In this document: piece by piece, positions 1-10,456 of the stretch
Numbering within the stretch: position 1 is the stretch's first letter
Layout of the letters: every line of letters starts with the position of its first letter
Assembly: GCA_940337035.1 (NCBI GenBank)
Contig: CALNHX010001935.1
Span: forward strand, 124,001 to 188,000
Source: Agriotes lineatus
Lineage: Eukaryota > Arthropoda > Insecta > Coleoptera > Elateridae
Reading direction: 5' to 3'
DNA length: 64,000 nt
Program-made: the position numbers and the translations under genes
Notes under the pieces: generated by a model
Seen by the model: the letters and a program-made list of their open reading frames with translations, nothing else
Told to the model about the DNA's origin: nothing
Databases searched by the model: none

Positions 1-1
1 A

Positions 2-2051
2 TATCCAAAAAGTGTTTGTGAAGAAACCAAAATTGAAGTGGATGGTTATCCTCAGTATAACAGACGTGCCAATGGAAATACTTTGCAGGTATATTAATAT
101 TTATGTGAATAGTATTTACTACCTCTTACATTCAATTTCATTAGGTTTGTAGGAATTTTTTTAGGCGTTATTAGGCTACAGATAATTATATGGCATTGCT
201 TTCATTAATTTATGTGTCAAACATGGAGTGCTCACAGGGATCACAATGTAAACATTTTGTGGTTATTATATGTCCTGCAAATTTACTACTGTAATCGAAA
301 TTGTAGCTCCATTAATAACAAACTTAGCAATCCGATGTTGATCCATTGATGCTTTAAGTGGGGTTGGATTTAATAAATGTTATTAAACTTAGCAATAGTG
401 CACAGTTAACTTTGAACACCATGTATATACAAAAGAAACAAGACTTACGATAACCACAAAATGTTTAAATTATGATAATACCATAATTATGATTTATATC
501 GGCATCATATATTGTCAAATTCTGCTGTTACCAATAATTGCAACATAATGCCAATATAGCTGGTATAATAATCAGTAGGTAGTGGTCAATCCATAATCAC
601 AGAGAATATTAACTTTTTGTATGGGGAATTGAAATTCTTTTGACACGAAATGTCTGTAGCATTATAGTAAAGTTTATGCTTTATGTTGTGACATTAGTTT
701 CATTTGTTTTTAGATAAAATGCCACATAATTGATAACAGATGGATTGTGCCTTATAATCGGTATCTATCCTTAAAATATAATGCTCACATAAACGTTGAA
801 GTCTGCTCCAGTCTAAAAAGTGTAAAATATCTGTATAAATATGTTTATAAGGGGCATGATCGTGCTGCTTTAAAATTAAAGCAAACAAGCGAAGAAGGTG
901 GGGGAACAAGCAGTGAAATTCATTATGATGAAATAACTGCACATTTAGACGCACGCTATGTAAATGCTCCAGAGGCATCCTGGAGAATTTTTGGATTCGA
1001 TATGCAAAATCGCTCACACACCATTTATCGTCTTGCTATATACCTTCCTAATCATCAAAATATATGCTTTGTTGAGGGTAATGTTCAAGATGCAGTAGAT
1101 CGGGCGCATTCAAAAAATTCCACTCAGACAGCATGGTTTAAGTTAAATAAATTATGTGAAGAAATATTCCAAAATGGTTACCAACCTGAAGATAATATGA
1201 TTGATACGCATACTTTGTATTACCGGGAAATTCCAGAACATTTTGTTTTCAATAAAGCTACCACCACCTGGATAAGACGCAAACGATTTGCTAAGGAAAT
1301 CGGTAGAATGTATACTGTTGGGCCCCAGGATGTTGAGAGATACCATATGCGATTATTGTTACTACACGTAAAAGGAGCTACATCATTTGATGATTTGAAA
1401 ACCATTAATGGCCAAGTTTACGATACATTCCTTGAAGCTGCCATAGAAGCCGGTTTATTACTTGATGATCGAGAATATGCACGATGTTTAGCTGAAGTTG
1501 TAAATTTTCAGATTCCATCACAACTGAGGAATGTATTTGCAACATTACTTTTATTTTGTAACGTATCAAATGCTGTACAATTGTGGCAAGAATTTAAAGC
1601 TGCATTATCTGAAGACTATCACAGAAGTTTGTCTATAGAAGAATCATAGTCTACCGCTTACTATGCCATCGATGATTCAATGAAAGTTTGTGGTCGAAAA
1701 CTTTTGGATTTTATACCACCTCCACAAATTCAGCCACACATTGCCGTCATTGACAATTCTCAAAACCACCAAGCTGAAGGGGAAAGTATGTACAGAACCC
1801 TGAATCCCATTCAAAAAGCTGCTAGTGATGAAATAGTCCATCTCTTAGAACATTCATCATGATCAGCAAAATGTATTTTTATCGATGGACCAGGGGGTTC
1901 AGGCAAAACGTATTTATATACAATTATAAACCACATATGTAAAGGTAGAGGTGTAGCCGTTTTAAACGTAGCCTGGTCTGGTATTGCCACTACATTACTG
2001 CTTGATGGACGTACAGTTCACAATCGATTTAAACTTCCTGTACCAATTAAC
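2..2051 (+). pseudogene. Helitron Rep/helicase remnant
   Basis: This is a decayed rolling-circle Helitron transposase. Seen: residues DGYPQYNRR at the left edge (2-88). After 714 the frame continues through NRWIVPYNRYLSLKYNAHI, the Tyr-pair motif YLYKYVYKG of the HUH nuclease, the Helitron-typical ARYVNAPEASWRIF block, and at about 1890 the PIF1-like helicase Walker A GPGGSGKT. The 2-88 and 714 segments join in frame across a possible GT-AG intron (89-713). In-frame stops at 1647-1649 (TAG) and 1860-1862 (TGA) break the ORF, and homology ends where a MITE begins at about 2052. The 5' part, with the HUH motif, lies outside the window and the rest of the helicase is missing. Family identity is secure; the intron is an inference. 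Confidence 0.85.
249..467. mobile_element. Small MITE inside the Helitron gap
   Basis: A perfect 18-bp inverted repeat, TAAACATTTTGTGGTTAT, lies at 249-266 and 450-467. The outermost TA on each side could be the target duplication of a Tc1/mariner-type MITE of about 215 bp. It lies in the 625-bp stretch that interrupts the Helitron reading frame. Its inner sequence (for example AACTTAGCAAT and CAGTTAACTTTGAACA) recurs near 2490-2545, so a related copy lies downstream. Confidence 0.5.
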
Positions 2052-2259
2052 ATTACGATGGCAAAAACAGAAAAACAATTGAGCATCAGACTTTCGAGTT
2101 ATTGGCAAAATTAACATTTTTTGAAATGGAACAAATTATTACATAGGTGTATTTACAATAAGCAAAAATAAACAGGGTGTTCATTTCTTTTTTTTAAATT
2201 TTTGGGAATAATTTGAAAATCTGATAATCAATTGTTTTTCTGTTTTCGCTATCGTGATC
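2052..2259. mobile_element. MITE with ~40-bp inverted ends, inserted in the helicase
   Basis: The left end (2052-2092) and the reverse complement of the right end (2220-2259) share about 40 bp with a few mismatches, around the block GAAAAACAATTG. No ORF lies inside. It begins exactly where the Helitron helicase homology stops, so it either inserted into the helicase or marks a deletion junction. The target duplication is not clear. Confidence 0.55.
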
Positions 2260-2624
2260 TATAGGGCATTCAGTGAACACAAAAACAGTTTAATTTTTTT
2301 TTTGCTAGATGCTAGATAAATGTCATACCCTTAACCATTTGTTTCAGTAACTTTTTGTAAGTACATTCCCAGATAAAGATGAATTTTGGAAGTACTCTCA
2401 TGAACTTTTGGAAATCAAAGGGCACTTTGTGTTTTTATGTTTACTGAACAGACTATACGTGAGTTATACTACAGATTTGCTAATTTAATCGAAATATTGA
2501 TAACAAAGTTAGCAATACTGGACAATTAACTTTGAACAGTCTCTATATCATATCATATAAGCAATAAATTTATTTAGTAAAAAATGATTTATTATAACCA
2601 ATTATTTAATCAAATTAATTTACG
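2260..2624. other. Non-coding gap with a diverged repeat copy
   Basis: No coding signal. The stretch 2468-2550 resembles the interior of the MITE at 249-467 (shared TTAGCAAT and TTAACTTTGAACA). On the minus strand an AATAAA (about 2565-2572) lies downstream of the zinc-ribbon gene and may be its polyadenylation signal. Confidence 0.4.
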
Positions 2625-4759
2625 TTAATTATTTAATCTTACCGCTTGCTTCTTTTTTTGGCTCTTTCTTTGACGAGCCAAAGCTTTCACTCGATTGGCA
2701 GCTATCTGCTGCTCCATCTCAACTATCTTCCTCAAAGAAAATTCGCGGGATTTCCCACACCCCTCGCAAAATTTTTGGAAATCTAAATTGAAAAAGGGAG
2801 TAATCAAATTAATTCCACAAGAAGTCAAACTTTTGAATTTTCTTTCTTTAATTAAGATAGTCGATTACTTAGTGAATAATCAAAATGACGAATGATCATA
2901 TTTTTAAAGATGGGTGCCTAGCAGTAAATTGTAATACATACCACAGATCACAAAATTGCACTCCCAACAACGTATCACGGTGCAGATACGGGTGTCTAAT
3001 TTCCCCACCGGAAAATGTAGTTTGCAGGAGGGACATATCTCTAAAAAGAAAATTTGTACTTTAACTAATCAAGTTTACTTTCAAACATAAATGTTCCGTA
3101 ACTTTGTCCAAAATACGCTTACAGACAAGAGGTAAATAACAAATTAATACTCACGCAACTGAAAAATTCTCCGACTACGAATCTTTACTCCACACTCACA
3201 ACAAAATGTATGAGGATTCTATAAACAAATAAATAGTATTAAAACACAATTGCATGAAAAGCGTAAAGTAAGTTATTTTTAATAAATATTATACACCAAG
3301 TGAATTAAACATATGTTTATTCACGGAAAGATATTGAGCTCATGAGCACGTAGTGCGAGTGAGATCAGATCTTTGAGTTAATAAATGTTTAATTCACGTG
3401 GCGTATATATGTTTTTATTCAATTTTGACGAAATTTTAATAAAAAATTTAAAAATATTCAAATTAAGATATAAATTTGCCTATTCATCGTCGATTTGATC
3501 TAAATTTTAGTAATTATATATTACACACTACAAAAAGAAAGAATAATTGAATGTAAATATTTTTGTAGAAATAATAAAAATATGTTGTTCTTCATTGAAA
3601 CTTTTTTAATTCTCTAGTGAATTAATAGTTATTTACTATACAAGTGGGATAACAGCATCATTAATATACGTGTGTGTAAGTTACAAACGAGTGCGTAGCA
3701 CCACTTATGTAAGCACACTAGTATATTAATGATGCATTATCACACACGTATTGTACAAAATTTTATCTACGACTGCGGACTGCCTAAAATTGAGAAAAGT
3801 GCATTAAGAGAAATGTCAGATCTGTCATTTTCAAAAATATTTTAGTAGGCAAATGTCATTATGTTATTCATTTGACACTATTTCAGTTACGTAATGAAGT
3901 CATTACACAACTCAGTTGCGTAATGAAACCATTACATAACTGAGCTTCATTACCTAACTGAAATAGTGTCAAATGAGTGACGTAATGCGTTACTTATCCC
4001 ACTGGAGTAGATAAAACACTTTTTTGCACTACAGGTCTCAGAACGCACCGTTATTGGCCTATTTTTAGGTCGTGAAGTTGATTTTCTCCACCAAGGGAGA
4101 GAAAGTAAAATAAACAATTTTCACCGTGGTAACTAATAAATTGCTAAGTTACCAAATATGACTATTTTAATTTTGACGTTTTAAAGAGCTGTATTGTCAG
4201 GTTGACAGTTAAAATATTTTAGAAATTTGTTGGGAATTTAGGTATTAAGCCGTTTGGTAGTGCAAAAAATAGTATATACACCACGGTAGTGAATCCTCTT
4301 ATAACCTTCGCGCTTTAGATACTTCGCGCTGCGCGCTCAGTATCTAATATGCGCTCAGGTTATAATACTGCGCTTTGCTATCTTGATGTATAATCTATAA
4401 TATAATTTTCCTAAATGTCTGTGTGTCTGTGGCACAAAATAAAATCTCACATTCCGGCTTCACAGATGTTTATATTTGTTTTTCTTATCTTAGCGCTCGG
4501 CTCGGAGCATGACCTTTCGTGTATCCTATTTCACGTGCGCGTAGCGCGCAGTTTGCTTGTATACTATTATTTCACTTGTGAATCATAGACTGTTTATGAA
4601 GGTTGTTATGGAGTTAATAATGTCACTTTAAACTGTCAAAATTGAATAAAATAAATTATACATTTTAAATGGTTTTTGTTTGATGAACCCTTTGTTTAAG
4701 CCAATCAGGTATTTTTTTGTAAAAAAAGTAGGTAATAAAATGGACATTTTACTTACCAT
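2625..4759 (-). CDS. Small zinc-ribbon protein, four exons (107 aa, inferred)
   Basis: I do not recognise the family. The model joins 4757-4759 (ATG at the end of exon 1, donor ATG|GTAAGT), 3155-3218, 2942-3040 and 2625-2782. All introns are GT-AG with pyrimidine-rich acceptors, and phases agree throughout (0, 1, 1). The product starts MNPHTFCCECG and carries four CxxC pairs near residues 7-10, 25-28 (CPSC), 47-50 (CWEC) and 61-64 (CEGC). This fits two treble-Cys zinc ribbons, followed by a basic Lys/Arg/Gln-rich tail (ARQRKSQKKKQ) that suggests a nucleic-acid-binding nuclear protein. A minus-strand AATAAA lies about 55 bp past the stop, and a TCAGTA initiator-like site lies about 95 bp upstream of the ATG. 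An upstream ATG in another frame (TATGAATCAACATG) is a caveat. Intron 1 is full of fold-back repeats. It could be a transposon-encoded cofactor rather than a host gene. Confidence 0.55.
3285..3415. repeat. Fold-back repeat with GC-rich tip
   Basis: Inverted arms around GTGAATTAAACAT at 3288-3322 and ATGTTTAATTCAC at 3379-3412 enclose a tip with GAGCACGTAGTGCGAGTG. No ORF. It lies in intron 1 of the zinc-ribbon gene. Confidence 0.5.
3636..3760. repeat. Fold-back repeat with GTGCGTAGCAC tip
   Basis: Imperfect inverted arms share ATCATTAATATAC (about 3655-3670) and its complement (about 3720-3735), with CACACACGTAT farther out. The tip reads GAGTGCGTAGCACC. The architecture matches the fold-back at 3285-3415 although the arms differ in sequence. 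Confidence 0.5.
3862..3998. repeat. Inverted repeat of TCATTACGTAACTG-like blocks
   Basis: CATTTGACACTATTTCAGTT at about 3870-3890 is mirrored at about 3955-3976. Between them, short CGTAATGAA / TTCATTACG blocks alternate orientation several times, giving a multi-hairpin structure. No coding potential. Confidence 0.5.
4015..4276. mobile_element. Probable short inverted-repeat element
   Basis: TTTTTTGCACTAC near 4020-4035 is mirrored by GTAGTGCAAAAAATA near 4257-4272, enclosing about 220 bp without an ORF. No target duplication was recognised. Confidence 0.35.
4290..4570. repeat. Cluster of GC-rich hairpins (GCGCTGCGCGC)
   Basis: The AT-rich background is broken by CTTCGCGCTGCGCGCTCAG (4323-4341) and CGTGCGCGTAGCGCGCAG (4533-4550). 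Both can form hairpins flanked by imperfect inverted arms. They resemble the tips of the neighbouring fold-back repeats. Confidence 0.4.
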
Positions 4760-4859
4760 GTTGATTCATACACCACTAAGAACAACGCAAAATGAATAAT
4801 TAGAAAGGCCACGGGTGACGGTTGACTGACAATGTTAGCTAGCAACTAGGTACTGAATT

Positions 4860-7068
4860 TTCAGTTTCTGGAGACTGTTCTAAAATTTCCCCGTAGGCCA
4901 GTACCCTGCTGGACAAATGTGTATCGTAAATTTATGTTTTGGCAGGACAATTGAACTGGACAATAAATACTGCAAGTAATGACGGCTGGAATACCAGAAT
5001 TCAAAGAAAAAGATCGAAGACCTGATGCTGTAAGTAAAACCGTATGTCAACAAATTGCAAATAACGGTTATGCGGGGAAGGAAATTGGCGTCGGATCCCT
5101 TTATTAAAGGCAACTGCACCTCCGTCATCCGAAGCTTAAATAAACAAGAGATGAAAGATAAATGGTCCCTGACACCGAAAGGTAAAGGAAGCTACGAAAT
5201 AAAAATATAAAGGACTTTTTAATTTAAAACCAATATTTTAACAAAAATTTGAAATAAATAACCGAATGTGTCATGTAGCTGCTATAGTTTAAATTGAAAC
5301 TAAATGAATTAATAACAGATTCATCCATTTTCAAGTAAGGTCTATTCTATAATGTATAATGGTTACCTATTTATATTTATACAGTACAGTAAACATTGTG
5401 ATTCCTTTGACCAAAATTATTTAAAAAGATATTTTTGTCAAAATTGCATATTCAACACATTGGAAAATTCCATGCTCACGTAAAAATTTTCCATTTGCTG
5501 GAAAACTCTCACTTTTCTTAACTTGTAGAACAATCTACTATTAATTCACCAGCGATTTAAAAAGAAAATTAACTCGCTAGCATATAAACATTATAAACAG
5601 TTACTTATGGTTGCTATTATAGAGATAATAATAATAATGCGAGTTTAAAATGACAAAGAAATAATAATTAATCGAGTTATTTAACAATATCAGTAACGGC
5701 GTAACTGGAGACTTGAGTTACCGCATTTATATTTTTATGACGCTCAACGCCCCAACGGCTTAAACCTGATAAGAAACACAGATTGCAGGCATTGCATTGC
5801 ATGTGTATAATCTCATAAGAGCATTAATTCTTTCCGGATTTTTTTTTGACTGCCTACCAACAACGTCGTATTAATTAGGATGCCTTCTAGAGGCGAGCGT
5901 TTGCTTTCCAGAGACTTTCCATTTGAAAATATATCTTTTTGAACTTTTCCTTACTGCCAATCTCTAGCGTGCTTTTAAAACTTTCTTTAGTGCAACCAAA
6001 GTTATTAAATTCGTGCTACATTTTAAATATATGCCGCCGCGAGTTTCAGCTAGTTGGAAATATTTTAACTGTAGAATTCTGGGCTCAAAATATTAATATG
6101 TAACCCAAATCACTTAAATAAAATGTGGCTCCTTACTGAGATATAGGGTGTTTTATTTAAAAATGATTTTTCCCCATTACTTTAAAACTATTTGAAGTGT
6201 ACGTATCATATTTGGCAGGAAGTGTAGACACTGTAAACCATGCTAAATTATGTTAAATAAACGTTTCTGGCTACTACCAGAGGCGTACGACAGGGGCAAG
6301 TGAGTGGCTGACCCTTCCCAAATTCTACGCCACTGGTGGAATTGCCATTTTAGCACAATTTTTCGATTCTCCAATACTTTCTATGTAAATAACATACTCT
6401 TCTTTCATAACGATAAAGTCATTATTTTTCGAGATATTTAAAGTTAAACATAAAGCTGAACAGTTATTTTGATTTTAATGTGTATTAATTATGTCGGTGT
6501 TTTTTGTCATAAGATTGCATTTATTACGCAAATGAAACTTTAAACCGTATTAACAAAAAAAAAACATGTTATTTGTTGAAATTTATTGAAACGAATACAT
6601 AGATGCATTGTTTTTATGTTGAATGCCTAATAATCTATCACTTTGTAAGAATATCAATTCGTTATAATCCCAATATGCATGAAAATAAGAGTCCTACGGA
6701 TATTCAATATAATAAGCAAACTACTTATTATATTACCCCTGAGAATTTTTAAAACTATGTCATTCTTTATTCCCATCTAAATCGAAACTATTATTCCTGC
6801 AGAAATATAATACAGATCATTTTTGTAGGAAATTTTATGACCTAGTTTAATTTTGTACAGAAAGTGTTTTTTTTCTAAAACCCATAGTTTTTGAGATATT
6901 TATGAAAAACTGATAAAAACGACATTTGGACCCCCCTCCCCCCTTTAGCACACCCCTCACCCTTGGAGACTTTTAGAATGTTGTACAGGACACTCCCCCC
7001 AACAACTATGCCAAATTTCAAAACCACACGATTTATTTTTTCTAATCAGTGTTTTTTTGTCTTTATTG
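4860..7068. other. Long stretch without an assignable gene
   Basis: A 42-codon ORF (4980-5108, plus, starting MTAGIPEFKEKD) has a consensus donor GCT|GTAAGT at 5031 and may be an exon of an unseen gene, but no partner exon was found. From about 6147 (AGGGTGTTTTATTT) to 6350 the sequence looks like a decayed dispersed repeat. Otherwise it is AT-rich non-coding sequence. Confidence 0.35.
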
Positions 7069-7074
7069 TCTGGA

Positions 7075-7833
7075 CCATGGTGTAAAGAATACAAGGTGAA
7101 ACGCTCCCGGGATGGGCAATCGTTCAGAATGTAGAGGGGAGATGTCACCCAATCCCCGATGGTCCTAGAGATCCTGTATATAGTTTACTAAGAGTTGGGC
7201 AAACAGCCTGATTTGACATACATTCTTGACCCAAATTAGATATTTGACATATGTCGAACAAAGAGGTTATGGGAACCAATCTTGCTAACTTGCTGTTGAT
7301 GGGAGAGTTTTCAGTGCATTGATCATTCTCAGGATCTCTAGAACCTACTATTAGGAATATACGGCCAATTTAGTCAAGATTTATATTTGCATGTGTGAAA
7401 CTATCGGTCGTAACATATTACAAAATATGTAAAAACGGCACTTTTATCACCCATGCCGTGCAAAAAGTGATCCAAACCAATCAAAATGTATCCCGTTGTT
7501 TGCCTAACTCTTAGTAACCTATATACAGGGACTCTAGATGGTCCTGCTCAGGAAATCCATCACGGCCGCGATCATGGTGTAACCATGGTTGCGATCGTAT
7601 ATTGTTGCTGGCACTGTCAGTCGATGTCAAATTCGAGGTTAGCAGGTTACGTTTTGCGTCAATCTGACACCAACTGACGCAAAACCTAACCTCGAATTTG
7701 ACATCGACAGCGTCTTCAACAATACACTTCAGTACTACCAATCATGCCATTTGTGGGACCATGTCCTATTGGTTGAATTTGAGGTCCGCCCACATTCTGC
7801 GGAACGTTACACCTTGTATTCTTTACACCATGG
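7075..7833. mobile_element. Hairpin MITE, copy 1, with 6-bp target duplication
   Basis: The ends are inverted repeats starting CCATGGTGTAAAGAATACAA. The flanks carry the direct repeat TCTGGA (7069-7074 and 7834-7839), so the boundaries are well supported. A strong internal hairpin near 7625-7710 pairs TTCGAGGTTAGCAGGTTA-type sequence with its complement around a TGACGCAAAACC core. A second element (7166-7536) is nested inside; without it this copy is about 379 bp. A second copy lies at 35756-36050. No ORF is conserved between the copies, so it is non-autonomous. The superfamily is undetermined. Confidence 0.75.
7166..7536. mobile_element. Nested MITE with 8-bp target duplication (hAT-like)
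   Basis: It is flanked by GATGGTCC at 7158-7165 and 7537-7544. Termini TAGAGATCCTGTATATAG and the complement of CTATATACAGGGACTCTA form inverted repeats that continue for about 45 bp with mismatches. An 8-bp duplication is typical of hAT-type elements. It is 371 bp, has no ORF, and interrupts the hairpin MITE, so it is the younger insertion. Confidence 0.7.
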
Positions 7834-7844
7834 TCTGGACTATA

Positions 7845-8110
7845 TGTTACCTATCAATAATAATAGTGTATGCACCAACAGAAGCAGCAGAAATGAAAAA
7901 AAAAAGTTTTAGGATGAACTATTAACAATAAGTAAGACAATCCAGAAAAAATATAAAACACAGTAGGTACTTACACTGTTGGTAATGGGAGATTTTAGCA
8001 TACAAATAGGAAGGGATGGCACTTCAGCGAAAATTCACCACAATAATAATGAGCAAAGATTGTGTAACTTTGCTGAAAGAATGAATTTGAACACAAACCA
8101 ATCCGTAAGT
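7845..8110 (+). pseudogene. LINE endonuclease-domain fragment
   Basis: Translating the plus strand gives IIIVYAPTEAAEM and, about 40 codons later after frame loss, LVMGDFSIQIGRDG followed by NEQRLCNFAERMNLN. These are the YAPT and GDFN-like signatures of the APE-type endonuclease of non-LTR retrotransposons. Frameshifts and stops interrupt it, and no reverse transcriptase follows. The clade is uncertain. Confidence 0.65.
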
Positions 8111-9574
8111 TGAAAAAATGATAATTAAATATTAAAGAACAGCAAAAATGAACAACTAAAGAATGTGTAACTACACAACAAGCAATTGAAAGAGCAACAG
8201 AAACGAAATAAATTTAAATTTTCGTTTATAATGTTAACACTGGCAATCACCTGTCTTCAATGTCGTGGTAGATAAAGAGAGGTCACATTTTTGAGCACTG
8301 CAGCACTCTAATACGATAAAGCCGTATCACCTAGGTCTTTAATAGAATGAATTTGTGATATTTAATTTCACTACCACGAACGCTTCCTGTAAATGCTATA
8401 GTGGTGAGAAAAATAAAAAAAGTTCTACTTTTGCCGCCAATTTTTTAAATGTTTTCCTTTTTCAACAAGAGTAACTTTAAATGCTATTCAGGCCAGTTTC
8501 AATACACAATACAATACATTTTGCTTTTATTACAATTCTTTTGGGTTAGGACTTCTTTTGCCGCATCATTCGTGGACTATTTACCACGTTTTAACGAGAC
8601 AAAAGTATCGATTAAATTTCAAAAAGCGCGCCACAGTTGACAGCGCAACAGCAACCCAGTCGTTGCATCTCACTCTTTCACCGTCGTTTCAGGGCGGGTT
8701 AAACGGAGACAGAGTTCGCGTCCCTCTGAGTTTTCTAGATTCGGGAATTAATATGGCAGACCTTTGTGCGATTAAGTGAAAATTCATCAATTTGTTGGTT
8801 CTATCACAGTTTAAGTGTATCGACTGTGGTTCTATACCATGGTACTCAAATAAATATCCAGTCAGTGCTTGCCAGTAACGTTTCGGTCCGCGATTACAGC
8901 GGTAAGTGAGCAAAATATGTACACATTAGCGGAACAGGATGGGAATTAGTGTGAATAGCACAACAGGCTGTGGTATGAAAGTGGAATTTTCCTGAGCATG
9001 CAGCAAGTTTGTTCGAATGCAATTTGGGGACTAAATCTTTGGAAAGCGAGTTTTTCGAATGTTTACCTGTGATAGTGCACCAGTAGCAAGGGTTTGTTGC
9101 GGTTCACGTCCACCGGTAACCGAAATCTCTATGACCTTGATGGTTTGTGTTAATAATACCTCGCTGCAAGCACTGTGAAGACTGAACCGTTGGCGTTTAC
9201 TTCTGTGTTCGGGCGTAAACAAAAGGACCTAACCTTTCAAAAATAACCAACAAATTTTAACGAGGGATAGCTGGTAGCTTTATACCATGGTGTAGAATCG
9301 TTTTAATGTAAAGCATAGCTGCTTAAACTTCAGGCTGTAAATGAGGTAATTTCTAATTCCATTCTCAACAACCTACAACTGAAGTTGTCAATCGCTAGTG
9401 CCTGGAATGTTTAAAACAAAAAGCAAATCAATTAGCTATTTCGAAGTATGTCAATATGTATAAAACCTCTTAATATGTAGAAGCCCATTTATATGAGATA
9501 TTTATAACGGATTCAGTTTAACAGCACAAATAACAGTATCGATTTTTATTTTTCGTTATAAATATCAACCCTTC
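8111..9574. other. Unassigned; possible non-coding exon end at 8901
   Basis: Mostly unassignable. The stretch 8620-8900 is less AT-rich, contains initiator-like TCAGTG (8859-8864) and ends at a consensus donor GCG|GTAAGT (GT at 8902). It could be an untranslated first exon of the downstream brm gene, but nothing else supports that. Confidence 0.25.
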
Positions 9575-9578
9575 TTAA

Positions 9579-10456
9579 CCCTGCAGTGGTCATGCCAAGT
9601 CTCACAGACCCGATGAATATGTTATTGAGTGGCAATTTGTTAAAGGGGGTGTAAGAGGGTTGTGCGTCTTGGTACCTTCCATCTTTTCGGCTTAGTTGCC
9701 CTCCGATAAGCTGCATATGCACAGTTGTTATTGTTCGTGAGGTATTTTGAAAAAAGTCTCTGAGACTTGGCGCGATCATTTACGTTGGTGAAATTGTTTT
9801 GCCTTCTTGATTTTTTTACATTAAATGTAGCTGCAATGAACTCACAAATAATTTATGTTGCAAACAACATCGACGTTAGTATACCAAGGCGTCTTAATAT
9901 ACAAGAATTAGCTTCGATTCTAACAAATGACCAATTACAGTGGCGATCACTACTCAAAAGATATCCACCGGAAATCCACCTAAGTAGAGAAGAAGTAGCT
10001 GGAACCCCTACAGATCATCCAGTAGATGACCCTAATAACCCCACAAAAAACTAGCAAAAGAAAATATTTTTGTAAAAAAAATTGTGTTGATCGTATTTAA
10101 GGGTTTTGTGCACTACTCGTACATCCTTGAACCAAAATGACGAAAATTAGTTTTGTTCTACCTCTTAGTATTAAAAACATTGTTCTGTCCATAAATGTAT
10201 ATAGAGAATTAAAATCTTGAAGTTCAATATTATGAAATTAGCATGATCTACAAAAACCTTTAAAAAATAGAAAATAATAAATAGAATACTATTTTTTTAA
10301 TGTTAGCAGCAACTGAAATATAACTAAAAATCTTGGTAATAGTAAAAAAACATCTCATATTAAAGTTTATTGTCATATAAATGGTTCTTAATTTTTGGGT
10401 CTAACAGACTTGGCACGACCAGCCGTGTCATGAAATTGGGCGCGACAACTGCAGGG
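9579..10456 (+). mobile_element. Internally deleted piggyBac-type element
   Basis: The element is bounded by TTAA on both sides (9575-9578, 10457-10460). The ends are inverted repeats starting CCCTGCAGT. A second, 24-bp subterminal inverted repeat with core GCCAAGTCT lies at about 9588-9611 and 10401-10424. TTAA targeting is diagnostic of piggyBac. The interior retains only the C-terminal part of a transposase ORF. No catalytic DDD segment remains, so the copy is non-autonomous. Confidence 0.75.
9767..10054 (+). pseudogene. piggyBac transposase C-terminal remnant
   Basis: The open frame ends in FFTLNVAAMNSQIIYVANN and continues through ELASILTNDQLQWR. This matches the style of the conserved late segment of piggyBac transposases (aromatic-LDV-x-N-S-x-I-x-Y), which follows the catalytic domain. 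The first in-frame codon is TTG, so the listed start is not a real translation start; the 5' two-thirds of the gene is deleted. The C-terminal Cys-rich finger is not evident. The assignment rests on this motif plus the surrounding TTAA-bounded ends. Confidence 0.55.
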
